A stretch of 15,036 nucleotides of DNA from Thermoplasmata archaeon (GCA_022749905.1 JAKIWU010000014.1:1-15036); one strand, 5' to 3'. Shown: positions 1 to 7,051, numbered from the stretch's first letter. The notes: generated from the sequence alone by a model not told the origin. A program made the numbers and translations.

Positions 1-66
1 AGCCGACGCATGGTCCTGTATGCGGTCAAAGGCCTCGAGCCGGAAGGGATCCGCAGCGTCTGGTAG
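1..66 (+). CDS. C-terminal fragment of an unidentified protein
   Basis: The frame starting at base 1 is open and stops at TAG 64-66, giving 21 residues that end in KGLEPEGIRSVW. The codons end mostly in G or C, as in the real genes of this window, so this is probably the tail of a gene beginning outside the window. The piece is too short to name a family. It lies on the same strand as the DRG GTPase and ends 51 bases before it. Confidence 0.4.
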   Translation, partial: SRRMVLYAVKGLEPEGIRSVW

Positions 67-82
67 CGGACCTGGCTCGGAA

Positions 83-90
83 TCTTTTTG
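83..90 (+). terminator. possible T-run terminator
   Basis: A run of five T (85-89) lies about 20 bases after the stop of the partial upstream gene, in otherwise GC-rich DNA. Archaeal RNA polymerase can terminate at T-runs without a hairpin. Five T is short, so this is weak evidence. No clear TATA box is visible between here and the start at 118. Confidence 0.2.
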
Positions 91-117
91 CGTCTCCCCT
101 GACTCACACGCATCGTC

Positions 118-1233
118 ATGGCGACCCTCGAAGAACAGATCAAGTCAGCCGAAGACGAGATCCAGAGGACGCCCTACAACAAGGCGACCCAGCATCACAT
201 CGGGCGACTCAAGGCGAAGCTCGCGGTCCTGCGGCTCGAACGGGAGAAACGGGCCAAGGGCAAGGGCGGTGGTCTCGGCTACGCAGTTCGGAAATCGGGG
301 CATGCGACGGTGGGCATCGTAGGCTTCCCGTCCGTCGGGAAGTCCACCCTCCTGACGGATCTCACGGGGGCCGCGAGTCAGGCGGCGGCCTACGACTTCA
401 CCACCCTTTCCATCATCCCGGGGATGCTTCGCTGGGGCGGTGCCTCGATCCAACTCCTCGACATGCCGGGCCTCGTACCGGGCGCGGCCAAGGGCCGTGG
501 TCGAGGGCGTGAGGTACTTTCGGTCGTCCGTGCGGTCGATATGGTGCTGTTCATGATCGATCCGGAACATCCGGATTTCCATGCGCTCCGCGCCGAGCTC
601 GAGGGATCCGGGGTACGGATCAATACGAAGCCTCCTAAGATCGTCCTAACGAAGTCGGACCGCGGGGGTCTCACCATTTCGAGCACGGTGAAGCTCACGC
701 AGCTTGCGGGAGGGCTCGCAAGCCAAATCGCCCGGGAGTTCGGGTTCCACAACGGACTCATCGTGTTCCGGGAAGACGCGACCCCGGACCAGCTGATCGA
801 TGCTCTTGCCGGCAACCGCGTGTACCTTCCGGCCATCCTCGCGGTCAACAAGTGCGAGCTCCTGGTCCCCGCCGAGAGAGCGACGCTCCTGCAGCGGCTC
901 CGGCCGTTCCAGGCGCTCTTCGTCTCGGCCCGGGAGCGGATCGGCCTTACCGAGCTCGTGGAGGGGATCGGGAAGGCGCTCGCGTTCATCCGGATCTACG
1001 TCAAGCCCCCGGGCAAACCCCCGGATCGGGACGATCCAGTGATCCTCCGCCAGGGAGATCGCATCCACGATCTCCTGAACCGTCTCCCGGGCGACCTCGA
1101 CCACGGATTCCGCGCGGCCCAGATCTGGGGGCCGAGCGCTCGGTTTCCGGGTCAGACGGTGGGACGAGAGCACGGCCTGCGGGACGAGGACGTCGTCACG
1201 ATTCTCGTGCAACGCGGGAGTCGCGGTTCCTGA
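118..1233 (+). CDS. drg: DRG-family (Obg-like) GTPase with TGS domain
   Basis: This is a 371-residue P-loop GTPase of the archaeal and eukaryotic DRG family, cytosolic proteins that associate with ribosomes. An N-terminal basic helical segment (1-60) precedes the G domain: G1 GFPSVGKST (69-77), threonines of G2 near 95-96, G3 DMPG (115-118), G4 NKCE (244-247) and G5 SAR (270-272). The G domain is interrupted by an insertion (about 150-235), as is usual in DRG. The C-terminal part (about 291-366) fits a TGS domain, with IYVKPPG at its start and DEDVVTI at its end. Length matches archaeal DRG (about 365-370). The start ATG at 118 gives the expected N-terminus MATLEEQIKSAEDEI. The last 38 bases overlap the 3' end of the opposing fibrillarin gene. 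Regulation is not evident. Confidence 0.93.
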   Translation: MATLEEQIKSAEDEIQRTPYNKATQHHIGRLKAKLAVLRLEREKRAKGKGGGLGYAVRKSGHATVGIVGFPSVGKSTLLTDLTGAASQAAAYDFTTLSIIPGMLRWGGASIQLLDMPGLVPGAAKGRGRGREVLSVVRAVDMVLFMIDPEHPDFHALRAELEGSGVRINTKPPKIVLTKSDRGGLTISSTVKLTQLAGGLASQIAREFGFHNGLIVFREDATPDQLIDALAGNRVYLPAILAVNKCELLVPAERATLLQRLRPFQALFVSARERIGLTELVEGIGKALAFIRIYVKPPGKPPDRDDPVILRQGDRIHDLLNRLPGDLDHGFRAAQIWGPSARFPGQTVGREHGLRDEDVVTILVQRGSRGS

Positions 1234-1969
1234 ACGGGGGCCTCGCGCGGTAGGCCTCGACGGGGCGAAAGAGCGCGCGGCCCGGGCGGCCTCCGATCAG
1301 GTAGTGCTTTCGATGGAACGGGTCGAGCGCGATCTCCTCCTCGACCTCGATCTGCCGGTGCATAGCATCGATCGCTGACTCGAGGTGCTCCCGCGGTGAC
1401 CGATCGCGGCCCATGCTCGCCGTCTTGAGGACCAGCAGGAACGAGCTCCGCTCCCGCAGGAACGTCCGGGCGTTCTCGAGCGCGATCTCGACCTGATCCG
1501 GCTGGGCAACGTCGACATAGAGCCCGTCCACAGGGGGGACGAGACCGAGGTAGCCGGAGATCCGGCGTGCGTCGTCCAGGACCGGCGCAAGGTTCGGGTA
1601 CCGTTCGGCGAGCCGGAGTAGTCGCGCGAACGGACGGAGACTCTTCTCGACAGCATACACCGACCCGGCCGGGCCCACCAGATCGGCGATGTGGGACGCC
1701 GTGGTCCCCGAGGCGGCTCCCAGGTACAACCACCGTTCTCCCTCCTGGGGGAGAGGTTCCGTCCATCCCTTCGCGATCGCGGCGCCGAGCTTGCTTCGGT
1801 TCGGCTCCCACCGGCGCAGCCACCGATTCTCGGCGTGCACGAGCCGCTCCCCGTAGACGGGTTGAGCACCGGCGAGAGCTTCCGTCCAATAGGAGGGAGG
1901 CTCCTCGTTCGTGCGACGCCACAGGCGCGCGGAACGTCCGAGCCTCTGGTACCGGTCCTTCGGTCTCAC
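1196..1969 (-). CDS. flpA: fibrillarin-like rRNA/tRNA 2'-O-methyltransferase
   Basis: This is the catalytic subunit of the box C/D RNP, which methylates ribose 2'-OH in rRNA and tRNA using S-adenosylmethionine. Visible marks are VYGERLV (38-44), the EPNRSKL motif (55-61), the SAM loop YLGAASGTT (82-90), DVAQP (153-157) and the conserved Lys at 182 in LVLKTAS. GTG at 1969 is chosen as start because it overlaps the nop5 stop as GTGA, a typical coupled junction; the open frame upstream is only an out-of-frame shadow of nop5. At 257 residues it is longer than usual (about 230). The extra part is an Arg-rich tail of about 25 residues after HYLIGGRPGR, and it runs 38 bp into the opposing DRG gene. 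Its partner Nop5 is directly upstream. Confidence 0.92.
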   Translation of the reverse strand: MRPKDRYQRLGRSARLWRRTNEEPPSYWTEALAGAQPVYGERLVHAENRWLRRWEPNRSKLGAAIAKGWTEPLPQEGERWLYLGAASGTTASHIADLVGPAGSVYAVEKSLRPFARLLRLAERYPNLAPVLDDARRISGYLGLVPPVDGLYVDVAQPDQVEIALENARTFLRERSSFLLVLKTASMGRDRSPREHLESAIDAMHRQIEVEEEIALDPFHRKHYLIGGRPGRALFRPVEAYRARPPFRNRDSRVARES

Positions 1970-2871
1970 GTTCGTGGGCCCGCGTGCAGCCGCTTCAAGC
2001 GAGCGTCGCGTCGGGCGAGCAACATCTCGGCGATCGACCTTCGCGTCGTGGCATCCGCTCGCGCCGCGATCGCTGCCCACGCCGCGAGGCTCCGCGCGAA
2101 CGCCCCCTCCCGGCCTGGGGGTGGGCCCGCAGCGACAACCGAGCGTGCAAGGACGCCGTATTTCGGGCCCCGTCGCCCACCGGGCCGTCGCCGGGTCCCG
2201 AGGAGCTGCAAGCGCGAGGAGCTCATGCGGGCCAGCGCACCCAAACCCCCGGCGGCGGAGATGAGCCGTGCCGCGACGCGAGGTCCGACGATCGCCGAGA
2301 GATTCGGAGCGACCGATTCCGCTGCGCGCTCGAGCCTACCGAGCAGCCGGGCTCGATGCTCTCGCACCGACGCCCGAAAGGTTCCCCACGCTTCGGCGTA
2401 CTCCGCGAGGTCACCGGTCGCTCCGCCGATCCATTCGTCGGCGGCGCCTTCCTCCCGCGTCTCGACCCGTTCGAGCCGCTCCTCCTCCCTCGCGAGAGCG
2501 ATCAGCGTCTGCTCCGGGGAGGCGAGCGCCTCGGTGAGTCGCCGATGGGCATCCTGGAGGAAGGTCGAACGTTCGAGCGCGAACGGCCGATCGGGCAGGC
2601 GTTCGCGGGCCCGGCGGAGCTCGGGAAGAGGTGCGGGCTTCGAGGGTAGCCCGATCCCCTCGAGCCACGCGCCGAGGGAGGGCTCCCCCACGAGGAGCTC
2701 GGGAGGCGAGGGGTATCGCGAGAGCGTTCGTCGGAGCGCGTCGGCCGAGGAAGGGCCGGCGGGATCCGGTTCCGGAGTGTCCTCCAGGGGCAGAAGGGCG
2801 CGGGCCGAGCCTTCCTCCACGTCGACGAGATAGAGCCGTCCCCCGCCGCGCACCAGGACGGCGGCCGCCAC
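1966..2871 (-). CDS. nop5: Nop5 (Nop56/58-like) box C/D RNP scaffold protein
   Basis: Nop5 bridges fibrillarin and the L7Ae-bound box C/D guide RNA. The 301-residue product has an N-terminal fibrillarin-binding region (about 1-100), a helical, probably coiled-coil region (about 105-185) and a clear Nop domain (188-275). That domain shows APNLSAIVGP, RLISAAGGL and LQLLGT in the family order, then the KYGVL and AFARSLAAWAAIAARADA blocks. The family segment between LGT and KYGVL is rich in Arg and Gly here. The protein ends soon after the domain and lacks the long Lys-rich tail seen in many archaeal homologues. The start is taken as GTG at 2871, three bases after the purF stop; another GTG six codons in is possible. 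It is co-transcribed with purF and fibrillarin by spacing. Confidence 0.9.
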   Translation of the reverse strand: MAAAVLVRGGGRLYLVDVEEGSARALLPLEDTPEPDPAGPSSADALRRTLSRYPSPPELLVGEPSLGAWLEGIGLPSKPAPLPELRRARERLPDRPFALERSTFLQDAHRRLTEALASPEQTLIALAREEERLERVETREEGAADEWIGGATGDLAEYAEAWGTFRASVREHRARLLGRLERAAESVAPNLSAIVGPRVAARLISAAGGLGALARMSSSRLQLLGTRRRPGGRRGPKYGVLARSVVAAGPPPGREGAFARSLAAWAAIAARADATTRRSIAEMLLARRDARLKRLHAGPRT

Positions 2872-2874
2872 GCG

Positions 2875-4281
2875 CTAGTACTCCTCGAGCTGCTTCTGGA
2901 ACCGGCGGCGCTCCGCCGGTACCTCGACCGGGTAGCGTCCGGTGAGACATCCCAAACAGAGGCTCTCCTGCGGGAGTGCGATCGACGCGACGAGGCCCTC
3001 GATGGAGAGGTAGTGGACCGAGTCCGCGCCGACGATCTTCGCAACCTCCTCCGCGGTCCGACCGTTCGCGATGAGATCGCGACGCTCCTTCATGTCGACG
3101 CCGAAATAGCAGGGGGCCACGATCGGCGGGCAGCCGATCCGCACGTCGATGCGGGTCGCGCCGGCCTGGCGGACCATGGCCACGATCTCCTTGAGGGTCG
3201 TGCCCCGAACGATCGAATCGTCCAGGAGCACGATGCGCTTTCCCCCGAGGAGCCCGGGGACGGGGTGGAGCTTGACCCGGACCTCGGCCTCGCGCCGCTT
3301 CTGGTCGGGGAGGATGAAGGTGCGCTCGACAAACCGGTTCTTGATCAAGCCCTCCGCGTACGGAATCCCGGACGCCTGAGAGAACCCGAGCGCCTGCGGC
3401 CGGGAGGAGTCGGGAACCGGGATCACGAGGTCCGCCTGGACCGGACTCTCTGCAGCGAGCCGTTTCCCGATCCGGGTCCGGACCTCGTAGACCATCTGCC
3501 CTTCGGCGACGGAGTCCGGGCGCGAGAAGTACACCCACTCGAACATGCAGTGCGCGCGCTCCCCCACGCCGGCCATGCGGGAACTGTGGACCGTCTGGCC
3601 CTTTTCGACGAGGATGACCTCTCCGGGGAGGACGTCGCGCACCAGCCGCCCGCCCATGAGCTCGAGCGCGACCGACTCGCTCGCGAACGCGAAGCCCCCG
3701 TCGAGCGTGCCCATCACGAGCGGACGGATGCCGAGGGGGTCGCGGAAGGCGAGGAGCTTCGAACCCACGAGCATGACCACCGCGTACCCCCCGACGAGCT
3801 CGGCGCACGCCCGGCGCACGGAGGACTCGAGGTCGCGGGTCATCCCGTACTCGACCCCGATCATCTGGGCCATCGTCTCCGAATCGGCGTTGCCGAGGAA
3901 CTCGACGCCCTGGGCCTGGAGCCTGCGTCGCACCCGCTCGAAATTCACGATGTCGCCATTGTGGGCGAACGCTGCGTCCTCGCCGTGGAACCGGACGACG
4001 ATCGGCTGGGCGTTCTCGAGGTCGGAGGTCCCCGTCGTCGAATAGCGCGTGTGCGCGATGCCGACGTTCCCGCGGAGGCTATCGAGGGAATCCTGGCCGA
4101 AGATCTCGTGGACGAGACCCATCCCCCGGCGGTGATGCAGGAGGCCGTGCGCGCTCGTCGCGATGCCGGCCGATTCCTGCCCGCGATGCTGGAGTGCCCT
4201 CAGGCCCCGGAAGAGGAACGGGGCAGCGCCCTGGTTCTGCAGCGAGACGCCGACGACGCCGCAGAACTCCCGAGCTGCCAT
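2875..4281 (-). CDS. purF: amidophosphoribosyltransferase (glutamine PRPP amidotransferase)
   Basis: PurF catalyses the first step of de novo purine synthesis, PRPP plus glutamine to phosphoribosylamine. With the start at ATG 4281 the protein has 468 residues and the catalytic Cys is residue 7 in REFCGVVG, implying removal of a six-residue propeptide. The N-terminal Ntn glutaminase domain has HTRYSTTG (77-84) and HNGD (107-110). The phosphoribosyltransferase domain has the PRPP loop VLLDDSIVRGTT (351-362). Four cysteines (245, 391, 442, 445) fit the Fe-S cluster ligands of the Bacillus-type enzyme. A longer GTG start at 4323 is rejected, because a TATA-like element at 4335-4342 would place transcription start downstream of it. 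It is the first gene of a probable operon with nop5 and fibrillarin, an unusual partner for purine synthesis. Confidence 0.95.
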   Translation of the reverse strand: MAAREFCGVVGVSLQNQGAAPFLFRGLRALQHRGQESAGIATSAHGLLHHRRGMGLVHEIFGQDSLDSLRGNVGIAHTRYSTTGTSDLENAQPIVVRFHGEDAAFAHNGDIVNFERVRRRLQAQGVEFLGNADSETMAQMIGVEYGMTRDLESSVRRACAELVGGYAVVMLVGSKLLAFRDPLGIRPLVMGTLDGGFAFASESVALELMGGRLVRDVLPGEVILVEKGQTVHSSRMAGVGERAHCMFEWVYFSRPDSVAEGQMVYEVRTRIGKRLAAESPVQADLVIPVPDSSRPQALGFSQASGIPYAEGLIKNRFVERTFILPDQKRREAEVRVKLHPVPGLLGGKRIVLLDDSIVRGTTLKEIVAMVRQAGATRIDVRIGCPPIVAPCYFGVDMKERRDLIANGRTAEEVAKIVGADSVHYLSIEGLVASIALPQESLCLGCLTGRYPVEVPAERRRFQKQLEEY

Positions 4282-4334
4282 CGGTCGCAATCGGAGGCGC
4301 GAGGCGCCCCCGACGCGACCCACCCGGGTACGGG

Positions 4335-4342
4335 ACTTAAGT
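4335..4342 (-). promoter_or_regulatory. putative TATA element for purF operon
   Basis: The 8-base palindrome ACTTAAGT is the only AT-rich spot in the 85-bp gap between L12 and purF. Archaeal initiation lies about 25 bases downstream of the TATA centre, which would be near 4312. That gives a leader of about 30 bases before ATG 4281 and excludes the GTG at 4323. Read-through from the L1-L10-L12 operon is also possible. Confidence 0.4.
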
Positions 4343-4366
4343 GGTGCGCTCTCGGAGGCTCGGAAT

Positions 4367-4681
4367 CTAGCCGAAGAGGGCCGACAGTCCCTCGGCCGCT
4401 TCCTCTTCCGAGACGCCCTTCTCTTCGGGCTTCTCCTCTTCCTTCTTCTCGCCCTTGCCGTCCTTCTTCTCGGCGGGCGCAGGCGCCGGCGCGGGTGCCG
4501 CGAACGTCTCGGCCTTCGCGAGGAGGTCCGCGATGTTGACGCCCTCGAGCGAGGCGATCAGGGCCTTCACCTTCGCCGGATTCGCGGCCACCCCGGCCGC
4601 GCCCACGACGCTGGTCAGTCCCTTCTCATCGATCGGCTTCCCGGCGGCGTTGAGCAGTAGCGCACCGTACACGTACTCCAT
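4367..4681 (-). CDS. rpl12: ribosomal protein L12 (P1-type stalk protein)
   Basis: This is the acidic stalk protein that binds L10 as dimers and recruits translation factor GTPases to the ribosome. The 104 residues show the archaeal and eukaryotic P1/P2 plan: an N-terminal dimerisation domain starting MEYVYGALLLNAAGKPI, an Ala-Pro hinge (about 61-70), a Lys/Glu-rich charged stretch, and the conserved tail ending LSALFG that contacts elongation factors. A good ribosome-binding site (GGAGTGA) lies just before ATG 4681. It begins six bases after the L10 stop, as the last gene of the L1-L10-L12 operon. Confidence 0.96.
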   Translation of the reverse strand: MEYVYGALLLNAAGKPIDEKGLTSVVGAAGVAANPAKVKALIASLEGVNIADLLAKAETFAAPAPAPAPAEKKDGKGEKKEEEKPEEKGVSEEEAAEGLSALFG

Positions 4682-4687
4682 GGTTGT

Positions 4688-5572
4688 TCACTCCGTTTGT
4701 TTGGGGGACCCTTCGGTACCTGTGAGGTGAGAAAGCGCTGCCGCCTCGCGGAGAGCGCGGGCGAGGAGCGCGGGCAGGGTCTCCGGCGTCGGGTACCCTG
4801 CGGCGATCGCGATCGCGAGCGCGCGCCGATGGGCGCGTGCCACGAGAGGCGTGATGGTCTGAGGCGTCGCATACCCGAGCTCGACGGCGAGCTGGACTGC
4901 GCTGCGGTGCCCGCGAGCAACCTCCTGGCGCCGCGCGTCGAGGTCGACGGAAAGGACGTCGGGCAGGTAGAGCGTGTCCCCGTCGATCACGGCGCGCAGA
5001 TTGAGACCGACCTCGAGAGGGAAGACCTCGAGGCGGGTGAGCATGCCGGCGACCTCGCGCGAGATCACCTGACCGGCCTTGACGATCGTGACGTCCTTCT
5101 TGAGGACGACCTTCCCCTTCTCGATCGCAGCGGGGAATCCGGCGTGCTGGAGCTCTCCGACGATGGGCCCCGGCTTGAAGCTCGTGGTCTGTGCGGACAC
5201 GACGATGTCGCGCGGCGCGATCTCCCCGCCGCGGGCGGGTGTGGGAGAGCGCGTGCGCAGGAACTCGCTGTTGAGAGAGAACGGATTCCCCGACGCGGTG
5301 AGGATCGCGGTCTGATCCGAGACATGGCCGATGAGGGGGCGCAGGGACGGCTGTTCCGCGGCGGCGGCCTCGAGCGCGTGCAAGAGGAGACTGTTCGGAG
5401 CGACCGTGACAGGGTGACCCGCGTCCCGAAGCTCACGGCGCATGCGTTGGAGCGCCGACGCCGGGACACCTCGGAATCCGATGAGCGCGGTCATCGGCCC
5501 GCGGAGCAGCGTCGACTTGAGCTCGGCGACTCGCTCGAGCTTCTGCGGAGGAACCGACGTGCGACCCGGCAT
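4688..5572 (-). CDS. rpl10: ribosomal protein L10 (P0), lacking the acidic tail
   Basis: L10 anchors the L12 dimers of the ribosomal stalk to 23S rRNA. The 294-residue product has the rRNA-binding domain (about 1-105, including TALIGFRGVPASALQRMRREL), an insertion domain typical of archaea and eukaryotes with FKPGPIVGELQHAGFPAAIEK-like sequence, and a C-terminal helical region with repeated Ala-rich helices that fits L12 binding. Archaeal L10 usually continues into an acidic Glu/Lys stretch and a tail like that of L12. Here the protein stops at EGSPKQTE without either. The stop is close before L12 (six bases), so the end is probably genuine. The start ATG 5572 lies nine bases after the L1 stop. 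Confidence 0.94.
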   Translation of the reverse strand: MPGRTSVPPQKLERVAELKSTLLRGPMTALIGFRGVPASALQRMRRELRDAGHPVTVAPNSLLLHALEAAAAEQPSLRPLIGHVSDQTAILTASGNPFSLNSEFLRTRSPTPARGGEIAPRDIVVSAQTTSFKPGPIVGELQHAGFPAAIEKGKVVLKKDVTIVKAGQVISREVAGMLTRLEVFPLEVGLNLRAVIDGDTLYLPDVLSVDLDARRQEVARGHRSAVQLAVELGYATPQTITPLVARAHRRALAIAIAAGYPTPETLPALLARALREAAALSHLTGTEGSPKQTE

Positions 5573-5581
5573 CGATCGACC

Positions 5582-6220
5582 CTACCAGAGACGGACGGCG
5601 GGTCCCATCGTCGTCTTCACGTAGACCGAGGCGATGTTGGTCCGTCCCTGCTCGAGCTTCGCGAGAACGCGCGCGAGGACGGCATCCACGTTCTGGGCGA
5701 TCGCCTCGGGCGCCATCGTCCGCCCCCCGACGGCCGCGTGGAACGTACGATTCCCCTTCGAACGGATCCGGATGGACCGCTTCAGGGATTGGATCTGGTT
5801 CGACGGGTCGCTCCCGGGGGGAACCGGGCGCGGCATCTTTCCGCGCGGCCCGAGGACGACGCCGAGCCGCTTCCCGATCTGCGGCATGAGCGGAGCCTCC
5901 GCGAGGAAGAAGTCGACTCCCTCGACCATCTTCTTCGCGGCCTTTTTGTCTTTCACGAGCTCCTCGAGGTCCGCCGGCGGCACGACGATGTCCGCCACGC
6001 CCCTCGCCTTCTGGCACATCTCCGGGGAGCCGAACAAGGCGACCTTCACGTTGCGCCCGCGTCCGTTCGGAAGCGGTACTTCGTCCTCGATCCGGTTCTT
6101 CGGGAGACTGAGATCGAGTTCTTTCAGATTGACGGAGATCTCCACGGATTCCGGGAACTTCCGTTCCGGCGCAGCCTTGAGCGCCTCAGTGACGGCGTCC
6201 AGGGTCGTGCGGTCCGCCAT
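5582..6220 (-). CDS. rpl1: ribosomal protein L1
   Basis: L1 forms the mobile stalk near the ribosomal E site. In bacteria and in methanogenic archaea it also represses its own operon by binding the mRNA. The 212 residues match the archaeal family in length and motifs: FPESVEISVNLKELDL near the N-terminus, LPNGRGR, VVLGPRGKMPRP and the C-terminal SVYVKTTMGPAVRL. Start ATG 6220 is supported by a GAGGT ribosome-binding site seven bases upstream. It is the first gene of L1-L10-L12. The L11 gene that often precedes L1 is absent here. The 5' region contains a palindrome that could matter for control. Confidence 0.96.
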   Translation of the reverse strand: MADRTTLDAVTEALKAAPERKFPESVEISVNLKELDLSLPKNRIEDEVPLPNGRGRNVKVALFGSPEMCQKARGVADIVVPPADLEELVKDKKAAKKMVEGVDFFLAEAPLMPQIGKRLGVVLGPRGKMPRPVPPGSDPSNQIQSLKRSIRIRSKGNRTFHAAVGGRTMAPEAIAQNVDAVLARVLAKLEQGRTNIASVYVKTTMGPAVRLW

Positions 6221-6227
6221 CGAATTG

Positions 6228-6232
6228 ACCTC
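6228..6232 (-). promoter_or_regulatory. ribosome-binding site of rpl1
   Basis: On the minus strand this reads GAGGT and is followed by seven bases before ATG 6220. It implies a leadered message for the L1 operon, unlike the nearly leaderless L44e message. Confidence 0.6.
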
Positions 6233-6257
6233 GGGGTGCGGCCGCCGAATTGGACCC

Positions 6258-6275
6258 CCTACTTAACAAAGTAGG
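6258..6275. repeat. perfect palindrome over the putative L1 promoter
   Basis: Arms CCTACTT (6258-6264) and AAGTAGG (6269-6275) pair perfectly around the loop AACA. This is the only AT-rich element upstream of L1. On the minus strand its core, CTTTGTTAAG, could serve as TATA box with transcription starting near 6240, giving a leader of about 20 bases. An operator overlapping the TATA box is one reading; an RNA hairpin is another. Confidence 0.55.
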
Positions 6276-6279
6276 TCGA

Positions 6280-6294
6280 GGACTCGGCGAGTCC
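6280..6294. repeat. second inverted repeat beside the L1 promoter
   Basis: Arms GGACTCG (6280-6286) and CGAGTCC (6288-6294) are perfect and separated by one base. The near-zero loop suits a dimeric protein-binding site better than an RNA hairpin. It begins five bases after the first palindrome, on the upstream (BRE) side of the putative L1 TATA box. Confidence 0.45.
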
Positions 6295-6530
6295 CTCCGT
6301 CGAAGAACCGGGCACGCAGAGGGAGCCGTCCGAGTCTCGAACCGTCCCGGAGTCTAGCATGGTCCTTTCGGCCCAGGTCCGCGCGATGCAGGCGTGCGGT
6401 GGCGTTTCGACCTCCGAGGAGCGGGAGCGGGAGCACGCTGGATCGAAGTCGGCTCGGTCGACCTTGCGGTCGCCCATCCGAGCCTCGCTCCGGATTCTTC
6501 CGTCGGCCGGGCGCCGGGCCGGGTGAACGG

Positions 6531-6538
6531 ATATATAT
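6531..6538 (+). promoter_or_regulatory. TATA box of the L44e operon
   Basis: ATATATAT stands out in GC-rich surroundings. Its centre is about 27 bases before ATG 6562, so transcription should start at or just before the start codon and the message should be leaderless or nearly so. It drives the L44e - S27e - aIF2-alpha operon. Confidence 0.8.
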
Positions 6539-6561
6539 CAAGCACACCTCGCGGCGGGGCC

Positions 6562-6846
6562 ATGCATTACCCCAAGACTGTGTCGTCGTACTGCCCGAAG
6601 TGCCGCACGCACACGCAGCACGATGTTGAGAAGGGTAAGAAGCGCCCGGCCTCAGAACTCAAATGGGGACAGCGCCGGTTTCGGAGGGCGACCTCGGGGT
6701 ATGGCGGATTCCCCCGCCCGAAGCCCGAGGGACGAGCGAAGGCGGTCCGTCGCGTGTACCTGAAGTACCGCTGCAAGAAGTGCAAGTACACCGTGCAACC
6801 GGCGAGCTGGCGCGCGAGCCAGCTCGAGCTCGTGGAGCACAAGTAG
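6562..6846 (+). CDS. rpl44e: ribosomal protein L44e (eL42)
   Basis: This is a zinc-binding protein of the archaeal and eukaryotic large subunit near the E site. The 94 residues match the family closely: MHYPKTVSSYCPKC at the start, KKRPASELKWGQRRFRRA in the middle and GYGGFPRPKPEG. Two CxxC pairs (C11/C14 and C71/C74) form the zinc site. The ATG at 6562 fits the TATA box 27 bases upstream; a longer open frame upstream runs through the promoter and is rejected. It is the first gene of the plus-strand operon, with the stop eight bases before S27e. The order L44e - S27e - aIF2-alpha - Nop10 is a conserved archaeal cluster. Confidence 0.96.
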   Translation: MHYPKTVSSYCPKCRTHTQHDVEKGKKRPASELKWGQRRFRRATSGYGGFPRPKPEGRAKAVRRVYLKYRCKKCKYTVQPASWRASQLELVEHK

Positions 6847-6854
6847 GCATCCGC

Positions 6855-7031
6855 ATGGTCCATCCCCCTGCACCCTTTTGGGTCGTCAAGTGCCCGGACT
6901 GCTCCGCGGAGCAGACGATCTTCAGCCGACCCTCGACCCCCGTGAACTGCCCGGTCTGCGGGGCAACCCTCGCCACTCCGACCGGCGGTCTCGCCAAGCT
7001 CCGAGGGGAGCTGGTCAAGACGGTGAGCTAG
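6855..7031 (+). CDS. rps27e: ribosomal protein S27e (eS27)
   Basis: This is a zinc-ribbon protein of the small ribosomal subunit. The 58 residues contain FWVVKCPDC and VNCPVCGATLATPTGG, with zinc ligands C13, C16, C32 and C35, followed by the usual short tail. Length is typical for archaea. ATG 6855 gives the expected MVHPPAPFW beginning; the longer frame from 6663 is a shadow of L44e. It lies between L44e and aIF2-alpha in the order conserved among archaea. Confidence 0.95.
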   Translation: MVHPPAPFWVVKCPDCSAEQTIFSRPSTPVNCPVCGATLATPTGGLAKLRGELVKTVS

Positions 7032-7051
7032 GGCGGAGGTCCGAGCGATCC

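Larger units (their letters stand above)
6221..6561. other. divergent intergenic region between L1 and L44e
   Basis: This 341-bp stretch has no gene I can support. The left end holds the L1 ribosome-binding site, a palindrome and a second inverted repeat; the right end holds a strong TATA box for L44e. The middle (about 6295-6525) is GC-rich. It contains an open minus-strand frame (6477-6259) with codon use like real genes but no recognisable protein, and a CTCGAACC string that looks like a tRNA T-loop in reverse but has no matching stems. A structured RNA or a short gene here cannot be excluded. Confidence 0.5.

Noticed and set aside
2411..3808. 465-residue minus-strand open frame spanning nop5 and purF
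   Set aside because: Different frame from both genes, extremely Arg/Gly/Pro-rich, no motif; a composition artefact.
3013..4539. 508-residue plus-strand open frame opposite purF and L12
   Set aside because: Purely a GC-rich antisense shadow: purF and L12 on the other strand match their families end to end, and the shadow has no recognisable motif.
4697..6274. 525-residue plus-strand open frame opposite L10 and L1
   Set aside because: Antisense shadow of two well-conserved ribosomal proteins; the sequence is low-complexity Arg/Asp/Leu-rich.
6325..6350. tRNA-like T-loop (GGTTCGAGAC on the minus strand)
   Set aside because: The flanking bases do not pair as a T-stem, and no acceptor, D or anticodon stems fit at the right distances.
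6259..6477. 72-residue minus-strand frame upstream of L1
   Set aside because: Codon use looks gene-like, but there is no recognisable family or start signal, and other frames are also open here; kept only as a remark under the intergenic region.
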